The notes beneath the pieces were generated by a model. That model saw nothing but the letters and a program-made list of their open reading frames with translations, was not told where the DNA came from and searched no databases. Shown here piece after piece: positions 16,156 through 23,522 of a DNA stretch of 27,832 nt. The translations under genes and the position numbers were made by a program. The stretch's first letter is position 1. Each line of letters begins with the position of its first letter. Source of the DNA: Candidatus Pacearchaeota archaeon (GTDB taxonomy: Archaea; Nanoarchaeota; Nanoarchaeia; Pacearchaeales; GW2011-AR1); contig NZAS01000232.1 of assembly GCA_002686195.1 (NCBI GenBank), positions 1 to 27,832 of the forward strand, given 5' to 3'.

Positions 16156-16601
16156 GATTAATAGCACATCGTGGGAATATTAATGGATCCCATGCACAAT
16201 TAGAAAATGATCCATCGTATATTATAGCCGCACTTCAAAAAGGATATGATGTCGAAGTGGATGTATGGTATAAAAACACACAGTGGTTTTTAGGTCATGA
16301 TAAGCCACTATTCCCCGTCTCGATTGAGTTTTTAAAAACCGAGGGTTTGTGGTGTCATGCGAAAAATTTACAAGCCTTAGAGAATATGTTGTATACTAAT
16401 ATAAATTGCTTTTGGCATCAACATGATTATTATACTCTTACGAGTTCCGGTATTATATGGACCTATCCTACACGCCCAATTTGTAAACAATCCATAATTG
16501 TTTGTCATACCTTGGAGGAAACTGTAAAAATGTCTACTCAAAATATATGGGGAATTTGTAGTGATTATGTGGAGAAAATAGAAAATGTCTGCAGAATTTA
16601 A
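16152..16601 (+). CDS. short GDPD-like phosphodiesterase domain protein
   Basis: ATG 16152 overlaps the previous stop. The 149 residues begin with IAHRGN (H6, R7), followed by LEND and VEVDVWY, then WFLGHDKPL: this is the N-terminal catalytic pattern of glycerophosphodiester phosphodiesterases (HRG, ExD, GHD). Normal GDPD domains have about 240 residues; this one lacks much of the TIM-barrel C terminus, though HAKNLQAL and IICHTLEE-like segments remain, as in a group of short GDPD-like proteins from capsule loci. It might cleave or form a phosphodiester in a glycan, or be partly degenerate. It overlaps the cupin gene by 17 bases. Confidence 0.7.
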   Translation: MRLIAHRGNINGSHAQLENDPSYIIAALQKGYDVEVDVWYKNTQWFLGHDKPLFPVSIEFLKTEGLWCHAKNLQALENMLYTNINCFWHQHDYYTLTSSGIIWTYPTRPICKQSIIVCHTLEETVKMSTQNIWGICSDYVEKIENVCRI

Positions 16602-16962
16602 AAAGGAATGCCGTGTTCCAATCAAATATGTTACCAAAGGCTGGGGTTGGGAAAGATGGATAGTTAATTGTGAGGAATATTGTGGCAAATTATTATTTTT
16701 TGAAAATGGAAAACGATGTTCTTGGCATTATCACAAATTAAAAGATGAAGTATTTTACCTTCAATCGGGCTTGATAATGGTATATTATTCGGAAAACGAT
16801 GATTTAACGACAGCTTCACAACATTTGCTGACACCAGGTGATAATTTTCACGTATATCGAGGCTTACGCCACCAGATGGTGGCCCTACAAGACTCAGAAT
16901 TATTTGAATTCTCAACTCAGCATTTTGATACCGATTCCCATAGGATCCTTAAAGGAGATTAA
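16585..16962 (+). CDS. cupin-domain protein (sugar isomerase/epimerase type)
   Basis: The 125-residue protein is a single beta-barrel cupin. Motif 1 is CSWHYHKLKDEVFYLQSG, with H48, H50 and E55 as metal ligands; motif 2 is GDNFHVYRGLRHQMVAL with the later His. This pattern is close to the C-terminal cupin of mannose-6-phosphate isomerase/GDP-mannose pyrophosphorylase proteins and to small sugar-metabolism cupins. KYVTKGWGWERWIV at the N terminus is also typical of that group. It likely isomerises or binds a sugar phosphate. Only one base frame lies between its TAA and the ATG of the RmlB-like gene, with AAAGGAG upstream of that ATG. Confidence 0.85.
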   Translation: MSAEFKKECRVPIKYVTKGWGWERWIVNCEEYCGKLLFFENGKRCSWHYHKLKDEVFYLQSGLIMVYYSENDDLTTASQHLLTPGDNFHVYRGLRHQMVALQDSELFEFSTQHFDTDSHRILKGD

Positions 16963-17913
16963 ATGAAATTAGTTGTGGTAACAGGATGTTTGGGCCTCAT
17001 CGGCTCTTATGTAACGCGTCAATGCCTAGCTAAGGACTGGAAAGTGTATGGTATTGATTGCTGTACTTATGCAGCGAACGAAGAGTTTTTAGACGAATTT
17101 AATCATAATGAAAATTTTACTTTTGTTAAGAAAGATATCGCTAAATTGACATATCTGCCTGATTGCGATTACGTAATTAATGTTGCGGCTGAATCACATG
17201 TAGGCAACAGCATTGTAGACAGCACCGACTTTATTCAAACAAATGTGTTTGGTGTTAAAAACTTATTAGATCTTATTCGTAACAAACAAAGCAATGTAAG
17301 TGATCGGCCTGTGTTTTTTCATTTTAGTACAGATGAAGTGTACGGCGATATTACGAGCGGCGAACACATTGAAACCGATATCCTAAAACCCAGCAATCCT
17401 TATTCTGCGAGTAAGGCCGCGGCAGATATGTTAGTTTTTGCTTGGGCCAGAACTTATGGAATTAAATATTTGATTTTACGTCCGACTAACAACTATGGAA
17501 TTGGACAGTATCCGGAAAAATTAATTCCCGTTACCGTTAAATTATTAAAAAGAGAAAAGAAAATTAAACTCCATGATAAAGGTGAGCCCATTAGAAATTG
17601 GCTACACTCTGATGACACCGCTAGCGCGGTTATTGCGTTGGTTGAATCCGGCGCCACAAATGAGATTTATAACGTCGCCGGCGGATTTGAACAAAAGAAC
17701 ATCGAGACAGTCAGCAAAGTATGCGAATGTTTTTTTGGTGAAAAAAGAGATTGGACAACATATTTAGATGTGTCCTTTGTCAGAGAAGGACAAGATGTCC
17801 GCTACGCCCTAAACGATGATAAATTGCAGTCTCTAGGTTGGAGACCGCGGAAACATTTTGATAAAGAAATCAAAAAAATAGTTGAACACTATAAAAATAC
17901 CTTTAAATGGTAA
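16963..17913 (+). CDS. NAD-dependent sugar-nucleotide epimerase/dehydratase (RmlB-like)
   Basis: The 316 residues form an extended short-chain dehydrogenase. Features are the NAD-binding TGCLGLIGS (GxxGxxG), NVAAESHV, FSTDEVYG with the Ser/Thr and the Asp-Glu pair that marks 4,6-dehydratases, PYSASKAAAD with the catalytic Tyr-x-x-x-Lys, and LRPTNNYGIGQ. The DE after the Thr favours a dTDP-glucose 4,6-dehydratase-type reaction making a 4-keto-6-deoxy sugar nucleotide. That product could feed the DegT-type aminotransferase and GNAT acetyltransferase encoded earlier. It is slightly shorter than typical RmlB (about 330-360 aa). It is the last gene of the glycan block. Confidence 0.92.
   Translation: MKLVVVTGCLGLIGSYVTRQCLAKDWKVYGIDCCTYAANEEFLDEFNHNENFTFVKKDIAKLTYLPDCDYVINVAAESHVGNSIVDSTDFIQTNVFGVKNLLDLIRNKQSNVSDRPVFFHFSTDEVYGDITSGEHIETDILKPSNPYSASKAAADMLVFAWARTYGIKYLILRPTNNYGIGQYPEKLIPVTVKLLKREKKIKLHDKGEPIRNWLHSDDTASAVIALVESGATNEIYNVAGGFEQKNIETVSKVCECFFGEKRDWTTYLDVSFVREGQDVRYALNDDKLQSLGWRPRKHFDKEIKKIVEHYKNTFKW
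17890..17899 (+). promoter_or_regulatory. possible T4-type late promoter element
   Basis: TATAAAAATA differs from the T4 late -10 box (TATAAATA) by one mismatch over the first eight bases. It lies 24 bases before ATG 17924 and would leave AAAGGAG (17912-17918) in the leader. It sits in AT-rich codons at the end of the dehydratase gene, so chance is a serious alternative. Confidence 0.2.
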
Positions 17914-17923
17914 AGGAGAAAAC

Positions 17924-18127
17924 ATGCAACTATCGAATCAAGCTCTTGGAGCAATTATGATGGCTCTTCAAGAGTCGTTAATGACACAAAGCGATATCGT
18001 TCCGGTATTACAGGGATTTGAATTAGAACAGACAAATGAAGGATTGGTCGTTAAGAATCCACCCACGGTTAGATTTTCTAATGATGAAAAAATCACAAAG
18101 GATGACACAGAGACCGTGGCACGCTAG
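17924..18127 (+). CDS. small phage protein of unknown function
   Basis: ATG 17924 is set by AAAGGAG at 17912-17918; an upstream TTG in the same frame lies inside the dehydratase gene. The 67 residues begin with a hydrophobic amphipathic helix (SNQALGAIMMALQESLM) followed by a short segment DIVPVLQGFEL and an acidic tail. No known domain is recognised. Similar small proteins with an ALGAIMMALQ-type helix are, from memory, found next to the late-transcription genes of marine T4-like phages, which fits this position just before the FmdB and gp55-like genes; that needs a database check. Confidence 0.7.
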   Translation: MQLSNQALGAIMMALQESLMTQSDIVPVLQGFELEQTNEGLVVKNPPTVRFSNDEKITKDDTETVAR

Positions 18128-18397
18128 ATGCCGCGTTATAGATATCAATGTAACAAATGTAAGGAAATTACAACTGCTTTTCATGGAATTAAAGAGCGTT
18201 ATGAAGATTGTAATAAATGTGAACAAAAGCAAACAATGGAAAAGCTTTTGTCTACCCCTTTTATTATAAAAAAAGAAATTCCCAATAATTTGGATAGGCC
18301 GGTGGGAGAAATAACCACTGAGTATATCGAGATTAATCGTGAGATTTTAGAACAACAAAAAGAAGAAGCAAGGAAAAAGACACATGAGCCGACTTGA
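18128..18397 (+). CDS. FmdB-type zinc-ribbon protein
   Basis: The 89 residues start with MPRYRYQCNKC, the typical opening of the FmdB/CxxC_CxxC_SSSS family. Two CxxC knuckles (C8/C11 and C28/C31) form the predicted zinc ribbon; the KLLSTPFII segment follows as in the family, and a charged helical tail ends the protein. FmdB-like proteins are small putative regulators common in bacteria and in marine T4-like phages. Its place directly before the membrane protein and the late sigma factor suggests a role in transcription or interaction with RNA polymerase, but that is inference. The ATG starts right after the preceding TAG. Confidence 0.85.
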   Translation: MPRYRYQCNKCKEITTAFHGIKERYEDCNKCEQKQTMEKLLSTPFIIKKEIPNNLDRPVGEITTEYIEINREILEQQKEEARKKTHEPT

Positions 18398-18743
18398 AAT
18401 TATTTTATCAGCAGTTTTATTTCTTTCAGTTCTATCAAATATAGGATTGATAATGTACGTAAGAGGTGCAATAATAAGATTACTGTTTGTTTCTGAGGAA
18501 TTAGGTGATTTACAGCAGATGACTAATGCGTTCGCTGAGAATTTAAAAATAGTTTATGAGTTAGATATGTTTTATGGCGATGAAACACTTAAATCTTTAT
18601 TGCATCACGCTGTGTCCTTTAATGAACAATTAGAGACATTTGAATACATCTATTCTCTGACGGAAGAAAACACACCACAAGGAAACTCAACAGAAGATGA
18701 CGGAACAGAACAAGACGAAGAAACGCAAGAAGAGAACGGCTAA
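18384..18743 (+). CDS. small single-pass membrane protein of the late-transcription block
   Basis: The 119 residues have one clear transmembrane helix near the N terminus (about residues 5-28, IILSAVLFLSVLSNIGLIMYV), then a helical cytoplasmic or periplasmic part with FVSEELGDLQQM and DMFYGDETLKSLLHHA, and a very acidic C terminus of Glu, Asp and Gln repeats. No catalytic motif is seen. It overlaps the FmdB gene by 14 bases and the sigma gene by 47 bases. From memory, comparable proteins with the MFYGDETL segment occur next to gp55 in T4-like cyanophages, making this a conserved but uncharacterised member of the module. Confidence 0.75.
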   Translation: MSRLEIILSAVLFLSVLSNIGLIMYVRGAIIRLLFVSEELGDLQQMTNAFAENLKIVYELDMFYGDETLKSLLHHAVSFNEQLETFEYIYSLTEENTPQGNSTEDDGTEQDEETQEENG

Positions 18744-19404
18744 TTATTATTTTACATCTGTTCATGAAGAAGCCATAATAAAATATACTAACACTGATTC
18801 GCTTGAAGAAAGAACAGAATTATACATAAAGTATATTGGGCCGGCCCTAAATGAAATGGTAGATAAAATTGTTTTTACCTATAAATTTACAAATTTACCT
18901 AATTGTGATTCGCTACGCGACGAATGTAAAATTTGGTTGATGACAATATTAGATAAATATGATCCAAATAAAGGCTCTAAGGCCTTTTCTTATTTTTCGG
19001 TAATAACTAAAAATTGGTTTATTCATAAAGTTAAAAAACGACAAAAACAAAATCGAAGAGAAATTGGTTTTGAAACCCTCCCTAAACGTTTTGAAGAGGA
19101 GTTTCTTTCAACAGACGACTCCTACTTAACTTATCGGGAAGAAGAAGAGTTTTGGTCTCATTTTTATAAAGAATTACAATCATGGGACGAGACGCAAATG
19201 AAGGAAAACGATTTAAGGGTTTATAAAGCCATCACCATTCTTTTTGAGTCCAAAGAAGATATTGATATTTTTAATAAAAAAGCTATTTACTTATATCTGC
19301 GCGAGATAACAGGATTGAATACTAAACAAATTGTAAATTCATTAAAAAAGTTTAGAAAGAAATATAGCACCTTTAGGCAGGAATGGGAAAGCGGAGCATT
19401 ATGA
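18697..19404 (+). CDS. 55: late-promoter RNA polymerase sigma factor, T4 gp55-like
   Basis: The 235 residues resemble T4-type late sigma factors. A lysine-rich N terminus is followed by a helical region: the segment LRDECKIWLMTILDKYDPNKGSKAFSYF (about 69-96) with NWFIHKVKKRQKQNRRE matches the reduced sigma region 2 (core binding and -10 melting), including the F-x-Y-F aromatic pattern used for promoter opening. The C-terminal helices (NTKQIVNSLKKFRKKY) may contact the sliding-clamp-coupled machinery, as the gp55 tail does in T4. It would direct host core polymerase to TATAAATA-type late promoters. The start at 18697 has AAGGAAA about ten bases upstream and overlaps the previous gene by 47 bases. 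Confidence 0.8.
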   Translation: MTEQNKTKKRKKRTANYYFTSVHEEAIIKYTNTDSLEERTELYIKYIGPALNEMVDKIVFTYKFTNLPNCDSLRDECKIWLMTILDKYDPNKGSKAFSYFSVITKNWFIHKVKKRQKQNRREIGFETLPKRFEEEFLSTDDSYLTYREEEEFWSHFYKELQSWDETQMKENDLRVYKAITILFESKEDIDIFNKKAIYLYLREITGLNTKQIVNSLKKFRKKYSTFRQEWESGAL

Positions 19405-19700
19405 GCAAACGGGATCTAGAATCTTTGATTGAAGAAGCATTAGGAAATATTCGTAGCGATAGAAAAATTGCGAGAGAATTTCTTAATGAAGTCGCCAATC
19501 AAATAGCAACGGATCCCACACAAAACAAATATTTAAGCCCTGTAGCAGCAAAACACGTGGAATCACTTCAGCGATCTAATGAACAACTGGTTAAAATTAT
19601 TGCTTTGAGACAAAAGAAAGCCAAACCGGGATTTGATTTGTCCGAGGATGATAAAAACAGTCTTTTTGACATGATTCAAGGAGAACCCATCGATGAGTAA
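19401..19700 (+). CDS. small helical phage protein, translationally coupled to the sigma factor
   Basis: ATG 19401 is chosen for its ATGA overlap with the sigma-factor stop; an upstream in-frame ATG at 19383 would lie fully within that gene. The 99 residues are predicted helical: KRDLESLIEEALGNIRSDRKIAREFL, then AAKHVESLQRSNEQLVKIIALRQKK, then LSEDDKNSLFDMIQ. No enzyme motif is visible. Because it directly follows gp55, it is a candidate partner in late transcription (in T4 the co-activator gp33 has a similar size), but I see no specific gp33 signature. It overlaps the first tail-hub gene by eight bases. Confidence 0.7.
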   Translation: MSKRDLESLIEEALGNIRSDRKIAREFLNEVANQIATDPTQNKYLSPVAAKHVESLQRSNEQLVKIIALRQKKAKPGFDLSEDDKNSLFDMIQGEPIDE

Positions 19701-21114
19701 GAAGATCGAACCAAATAATATTGTAGGAGATTGGTTATACGATGACATTTATGATGTACGAGGAGAAAGTATCCGTAATAAAATACAATATAATGCATAT
19801 GGCATTCAGACTGTTTTTGAGGCAATTGCCCTCACCGATCCTTTTCCTTTGGATGCATCGCAAGCATCGCTGTTTTTTGAATCTAAAACCCTTAAAGCAC
19901 AAGGAGGATTATTTGAGCGATTGGCACAACTATGGGAGGACCAGGATATAGCTCCAACGGCACCACAAACGATGTCAAAGTTTATCATTAAAGCACGTAT
20001 AGATAGTATTAATTCCCCGCATGCATTTTTACCCGATCCGTGCTCCGAAGCTTATGCCGCTAATCCTGAAAAAGCTAAATCCATTATTTCGATGTACACT
20101 ACTTTTATTTCTACTGCTGATTATATTTCAGGAAAAGCCTCAAAATTACCCAAAGCAGGCGATCTGATTAAAGTAAGATTAAGAAAGAATTTTTTTAGCT
20201 ATGATCTTGTATGGGGGGAGTTTTTGGGGATCATTGATGCAAAAAATATTAGTATCGTAATTAAAGACAAGAGTGTAGAATGTACTGATATACCGAAAAC
20301 CTTTGATTCAAGTTATCTCAGCACTATACAGAGCCTCAGAGGCGATAATGTGGACCGTCCCGGCACCGGGTGTGGAGGGGCTAACAATCCAGTACCCAAC
20401 AAGAACAATGTAATAGAAATTGACGCGTCAGCCACTACTTACGCCAGCCGCAATAAGCATGGAGTAAAAGTTCCCGGCGGCAATAATTATAGATTTGAGC
20501 AACCTCATTTAGGACATTTAAAGTGGTTTTTTGAATCGGCGACACCTGCTGTTAAAAGAGTAATAAGATTTAATGGAAATGGCTCAGGAGATTTAGAACC
20601 CTCTACCCGCGATGGGGTGTGTTTGACCGTAGAAAACGAGGCAAAATTCATCGCGGATAATTATCCGGATGTTGAATTTATTGGATTTGGCTTAGATAAA
20701 AGAGGAAATGCTCACCGAGGTTATCAAAAGGGTCAAGGATATATTGATACTTGTATAGATACGGATAAATTGTTAAGTGATCCTGTTCCCACATTAGTTC
20801 ATTGTAAATCGGGTGTCGATAGAACAGGATTTACAGTAGCATATTATTTGAAAAATACGGTCGGCGGCTCTTGGAAATCGGATCCGCAAAAGTTATGGGA
20901 CTATACGGTAGATTATAATCGCAAATGGAAAATATCTAATTCTGGTGGCGGGCATGCCTGCAAGGAGAGCGGCTATGCCAAATGTGTAGATGGGTTTTGG
21001 AGTCTTTCAGGGGATGATGGATGGTGTAATCAATACATGGCGGATGGCAAAAAGAAACGATGGGATGGGTGTGCTTCGTGCAAGGACACCAGGATCGTAA
21101 CTTTACCCGAATAG
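19693..21114 (+). CDS. gp5-like tail-hub paralogue with C-terminal cysteine phosphatase domain
   Basis: The 473 residues have two parts. Residues 33-190 (QTVFEAIALTDPFPLDASQA to LVWGEFLGI) match the N-terminal part of the next protein closely; with KLP..GDLIKVRL it looks like the OB-fold region of gp5-type baseplate hub spikes. The C-terminal part, from about residue 235, contains VHCKSGVDRTGF with C371 and R377, the CX5R(T) active loop of tyrosine/dual-specificity and lipid phosphatases, in place of the muralytic domain of the paralogue. A Cys-rich tail (five Cys in the last 55 residues) follows. It may deliver phosphatase activity with the virion or act on phosphorylated surface polymers; both are inference. 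It carries no signal peptide and packs tightly with its neighbours. Confidence 0.75.
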   Translation: MSKKIEPNNIVGDWLYDDIYDVRGESIRNKIQYNAYGIQTVFEAIALTDPFPLDASQASLFFESKTLKAQGGLFERLAQLWEDQDIAPTAPQTMSKFIIKARIDSINSPHAFLPDPCSEAYAANPEKAKSIISMYTTFISTADYISGKASKLPKAGDLIKVRLRKNFFSYDLVWGEFLGIIDAKNISIVIKDKSVECTDIPKTFDSSYLSTIQSLRGDNVDRPGTGCGGANNPVPNKNNVIEIDASATTYASRNKHGVKVPGGNNYRFEQPHLGHLKWFFESATPAVKRVIRFNGNGSGDLEPSTRDGVCLTVENEAKFIADNYPDVEFIGFGLDKRGNAHRGYQKGQGYIDTCIDTDKLLSDPVPTLVHCKSGVDRTGFTVAYYLKNTVGGSWKSDPQKLWDYTVDYNRKWKISNSGGGHACKESGYAKCVDGFWSLSGDDGWCNQYMADGKKKRWDGCASCKDTRIVTLPE

Positions 21115-21123
21115 GAGAAATAT

Positions 21124-22449
21124 ATGGCGGTACTTGATCAACTTAAAAACTTTTGGGACGACTCGTTAAGCGATGCTAGCAACGCTTACGATCTATATTC
21201 AACCAGCATCCAGGGCGCCCTCCAATATGACGCCCAAGGGCCTCAAACTGTATTCACTGCCATTGTTTTAACCGATCCGTTTCCTTTGGATCCCAATCAA
21301 GCAAGTCTTTTCTTTGCTTCTTCTACTGCGAAAGCCGCTGCCAGTTCTAGCATGTGGAAAAAATTAAAAGAGACTTTTGGTCTTGACAAAGAAGATCCGG
21401 TACCTCCAACTGTAATTTCTAAATTTATTTTTAAAGCACGTATTGATGGACCCAATTCGCCTCATTCATTTTTGCCCGATCCCTGTTCGGAGACTTACGC
21501 AAAAAAACCAGAAATAGCCCGCGCCGTTACTGCGCTATACACTACCTTCATTTCTACAGAAGACTATATCTCTGGTGAGGGCTCCAAATTGCCCAGACAG
21601 GGGGATCTGGTCAATGTGAGATTAGGTCAAAATGTGTTTGGATATAATTTAGTTTATGGAGAATTTTTAAATCTCGTGGATACCTCTTTGATTACGGAGA
21701 CCCAAGCACAAGCCCAACAAGCGTGCGAAACTTTGTTTGAGAATTTTGATCCTAACGATGTGGCGTGGTCGGGAAGAAACATAGGGGGCGGTGGTTCCAG
21801 CGGAAGAAAGGGCATGCCAGGTGAAACAAGAAATATCGACTTTTCCTCCATTAAACATGAGAATAAATGTAGCCCCAATGATGAAAGCGGTGCTCCCAAT
21901 GCAGAAACATATTTTGGCAAGGCAGTCTATGAAAAATGGAGAGATAATCTCGGAGGCCATGAGGGGACCTACGATGGCGATGGATCCTGGAATTCGGCCG
22001 GCTATATTGGGCGCTATCAAATGTCGATAGATGCAATGATCTCGGCTGGGTATATCCACTCCTCCGTTAAAGCTGGGCTTCCCAAGCAGGTAGGAGGCGC
22101 CAAGGCCGCTTATGTGGCAATGTATGAGGACGACGGCTCTTGGACCGGTACGGCGAATGTCAAGATCAATAGCTTGAAAGAGTGGCAAAATTCCAAAGCC
22201 GCTCAAGATGACGGCGCGCTGGACCACACCAATGGTAAGTTTGCAAGACTAATAGATTTAAAAGCGGTAGATCTGGACAACGCACAAGATGTAGCAGGTA
22301 TGCTAGGAATGGCACACTTGAAAGGCGCCGACGGAGCCGCCAAAGTGCGCCACCAAGGAATCGACAAAGCAGATGGTACATGGGGTACCACCTCGCCCGG
22401 CGGGACGTTCCCTAGCACCTATTATATTGAACTGGGAAAAATATGTTAA
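21124..22449 (+). CDS. 5: gp5-like baseplate hub protein with muralytic (lysozyme/SLT-like) domain
   Basis: The 441 residues repeat the hub domain of the previous gene at residues 20-185 (QTVFTAIVLTDPFPLDPNQA, SKLPRQGDLVNVRL, LVYGEFLNL). The C-terminal part, from about residue 255, has GGHEGTYDGDGSWNSAGYIGRYQM: E280 followed by GRYQM (296-300) resembles the catalytic Glu and the G-x-Y-Q turn of lytic transglycosylase/goose lysozyme-like domains. It would cut peptidoglycan during DNA injection, as T4 gp5 does. AGGAG at 21113-21117 sets ATG 21124. The low-complexity Gly/Ser linker at about 216-232 separates the domains. The exact hydrolase family is not certain. Confidence 0.75.
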   Translation: MAVLDQLKNFWDDSLSDASNAYDLYSTSIQGALQYDAQGPQTVFTAIVLTDPFPLDPNQASLFFASSTAKAAASSSMWKKLKETFGLDKEDPVPPTVISKFIFKARIDGPNSPHSFLPDPCSETYAKKPEIARAVTALYTTFISTEDYISGEGSKLPRQGDLVNVRLGQNVFGYNLVYGEFLNLVDTSLITETQAQAQQACETLFENFDPNDVAWSGRNIGGGGSSGRKGMPGETRNIDFSSIKHENKCSPNDESGAPNAETYFGKAVYEKWRDNLGGHEGTYDGDGSWNSAGYIGRYQMSIDAMISAGYIHSSVKAGLPKQVGGAKAAYVAMYEDDGSWTGTANVKINSLKEWQNSKAAQDDGALDHTNGKFARLIDLKAVDLDNAQDVAGMLGMAHLKGADGAAKVRHQGIDKADGTWGTTSPGGTFPSTYYIELGKIC

Positions 22450-22476
22450 CCACCTATAAACAAGAGAGAGAATAAA

Positions 22477-23508
22477 ATGTCCAAAGAAAAAATATTTAAT
22501 TATGACACATTTAGTGATTACAGGAAAGCCACCATTACCACTGTGCATTCACAATTAGCGGAGGGTTTAACTTTAAATAAAGCGCCCTCGGATAGTGGTT
22601 TGTTTAACCAAGACACACCTGAACCAAGATATCAGTATATTCCGGCCAGGAATGAAAAGACAATTAAAAGAAAGAATGCTTATATTTCCTTTGGAGCAGA
22701 CCGTCCTTCTACTATTTCGAGTGGTTATGGAAAAAACGGCTCCCAAAGAGCTAGTCGTATTGACATTGTGGTGGGAAGAATGTCATCACTTCTTTCTGCC
22801 AACGATAAAAAGCCGTTAAGGCCTGGAACGCAAATCGACAATGATTTTGCATCGGATGCAGCTAGAATTTATATTAGTCAATTAACTGATATAGATAAGA
22901 ACTTTGGATTAGCCGGCGGAATGATTGGTTCTGTAATTGGGCGTTCTGCAATTGGTATTAAAGCGGATGGTATTCGAATCATCGGCCGAGAAGGCATTAA
23001 GATTGTAACCGGAAAAGGGGAAGGCTTTGATGGATTGAGTGTAGACGGCGAGCTTAATTCACGCGGCGGAGACATAAAACAACCGGCGCCTCCTATTGAG
23101 TTAATTGCAGGAAATAGCACAGGCGAAAAAGTTGTATGGGGAGGAATGTATCACCCCGTGGAACATTACGAATTTCTCCAGCCCGTTTTATTAGGAAAGA
23201 ATACACGAGACGCATTTCTAGAATTAAGTGGAGTGATTGATGAATCATGGGCAGCTTTATATACATTTGTTAAGCAGCAATGTCGATTTAATTCGGCAGT
23301 AGGAAAAGCGATGACTATGAAAGGGCCCCCAAAAGTGGTGGCAACGGCACTTGTAGGCGCACTAGCCACACAAGCCAATCTCATGTTAAAAATAAAATCT
23401 AAAAATCCTCTTTATCATTCTAGAATAAATAAAACTTTTTGGGAAAACAATTATTTACAACCCTGGGGATATCATTTTATTTGTAGTAGAAATGTATATA
23501 CAACTTAA
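22477..23508 (+). CDS. phage virion structural protein, baseplate/tail region
   Basis: The 343 residues contain no enzyme signature. Residues about 93-105 (RIDIVVGRMSSLL) and 127-180 (ASDAARIYISQLTDIDKNFGL, then SAIGIKADGIRIIGREGIKIVTG) show alternating hydrophobic, Gly- and Ile-rich strands like a beta-helix or beta-prism stalk, which suits a tail spike or hub-associated protein. The C-terminal 100 residues are more helical. It lies between the hub proteins and the giant structural gene, so a baseplate role is probable. GAGAG upstream supports ATG 22477. TATAAACA at 22455-22462 is too close to the start to be a convincing late promoter. Confidence 0.7.
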   Translation: MSKEKIFNYDTFSDYRKATITTVHSQLAEGLTLNKAPSDSGLFNQDTPEPRYQYIPARNEKTIKRKNAYISFGADRPSTISSGYGKNGSQRASRIDIVVGRMSSLLSANDKKPLRPGTQIDNDFASDAARIYISQLTDIDKNFGLAGGMIGSVIGRSAIGIKADGIRIIGREGIKIVTGKGEGFDGLSVDGELNSRGGDIKQPAPPIELIAGNSTGEKVVWGGMYHPVEHYEFLQPVLLGKNTRDAFLELSGVIDESWAALYTFVKQQCRFNSAVGKAMTMKGPPKVVATALVGALATQANLMLKIKSKNPLYHSRINKTFWENNYLQPWGYHFICSRNVYTT

Positions 23509-23522
23509 TTATAGGTAATAAG

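Noticed and set aside
18044..18127. Overlapping frame at 18036-18269 as a separate gene
   Set aside because: It covers the well-supported small protein and FmdB zinc-ribbon genes in another frame and shows no domain or ribosome binding site.
21667..22227. Long open frame on the minus strand (about 186 codons)
   Set aside because: It lies opposite the well-supported hub/muralytic gene, has no ribosome binding site or recognisable domain, and is a composition artefact of the GC-richer stretch.
22455..22462. TATAAACA as a late promoter for the structural gene at 22477
   Set aside because: One mismatch from TATAAATA and only 14 bases before the start codon; a transcript would begin inside or after the ribosome binding site.
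22440..22477. Rho-independent terminator between hub and structural genes
   Set aside because: No stable hairpin followed by a T run is visible there or in any other gap of the window.
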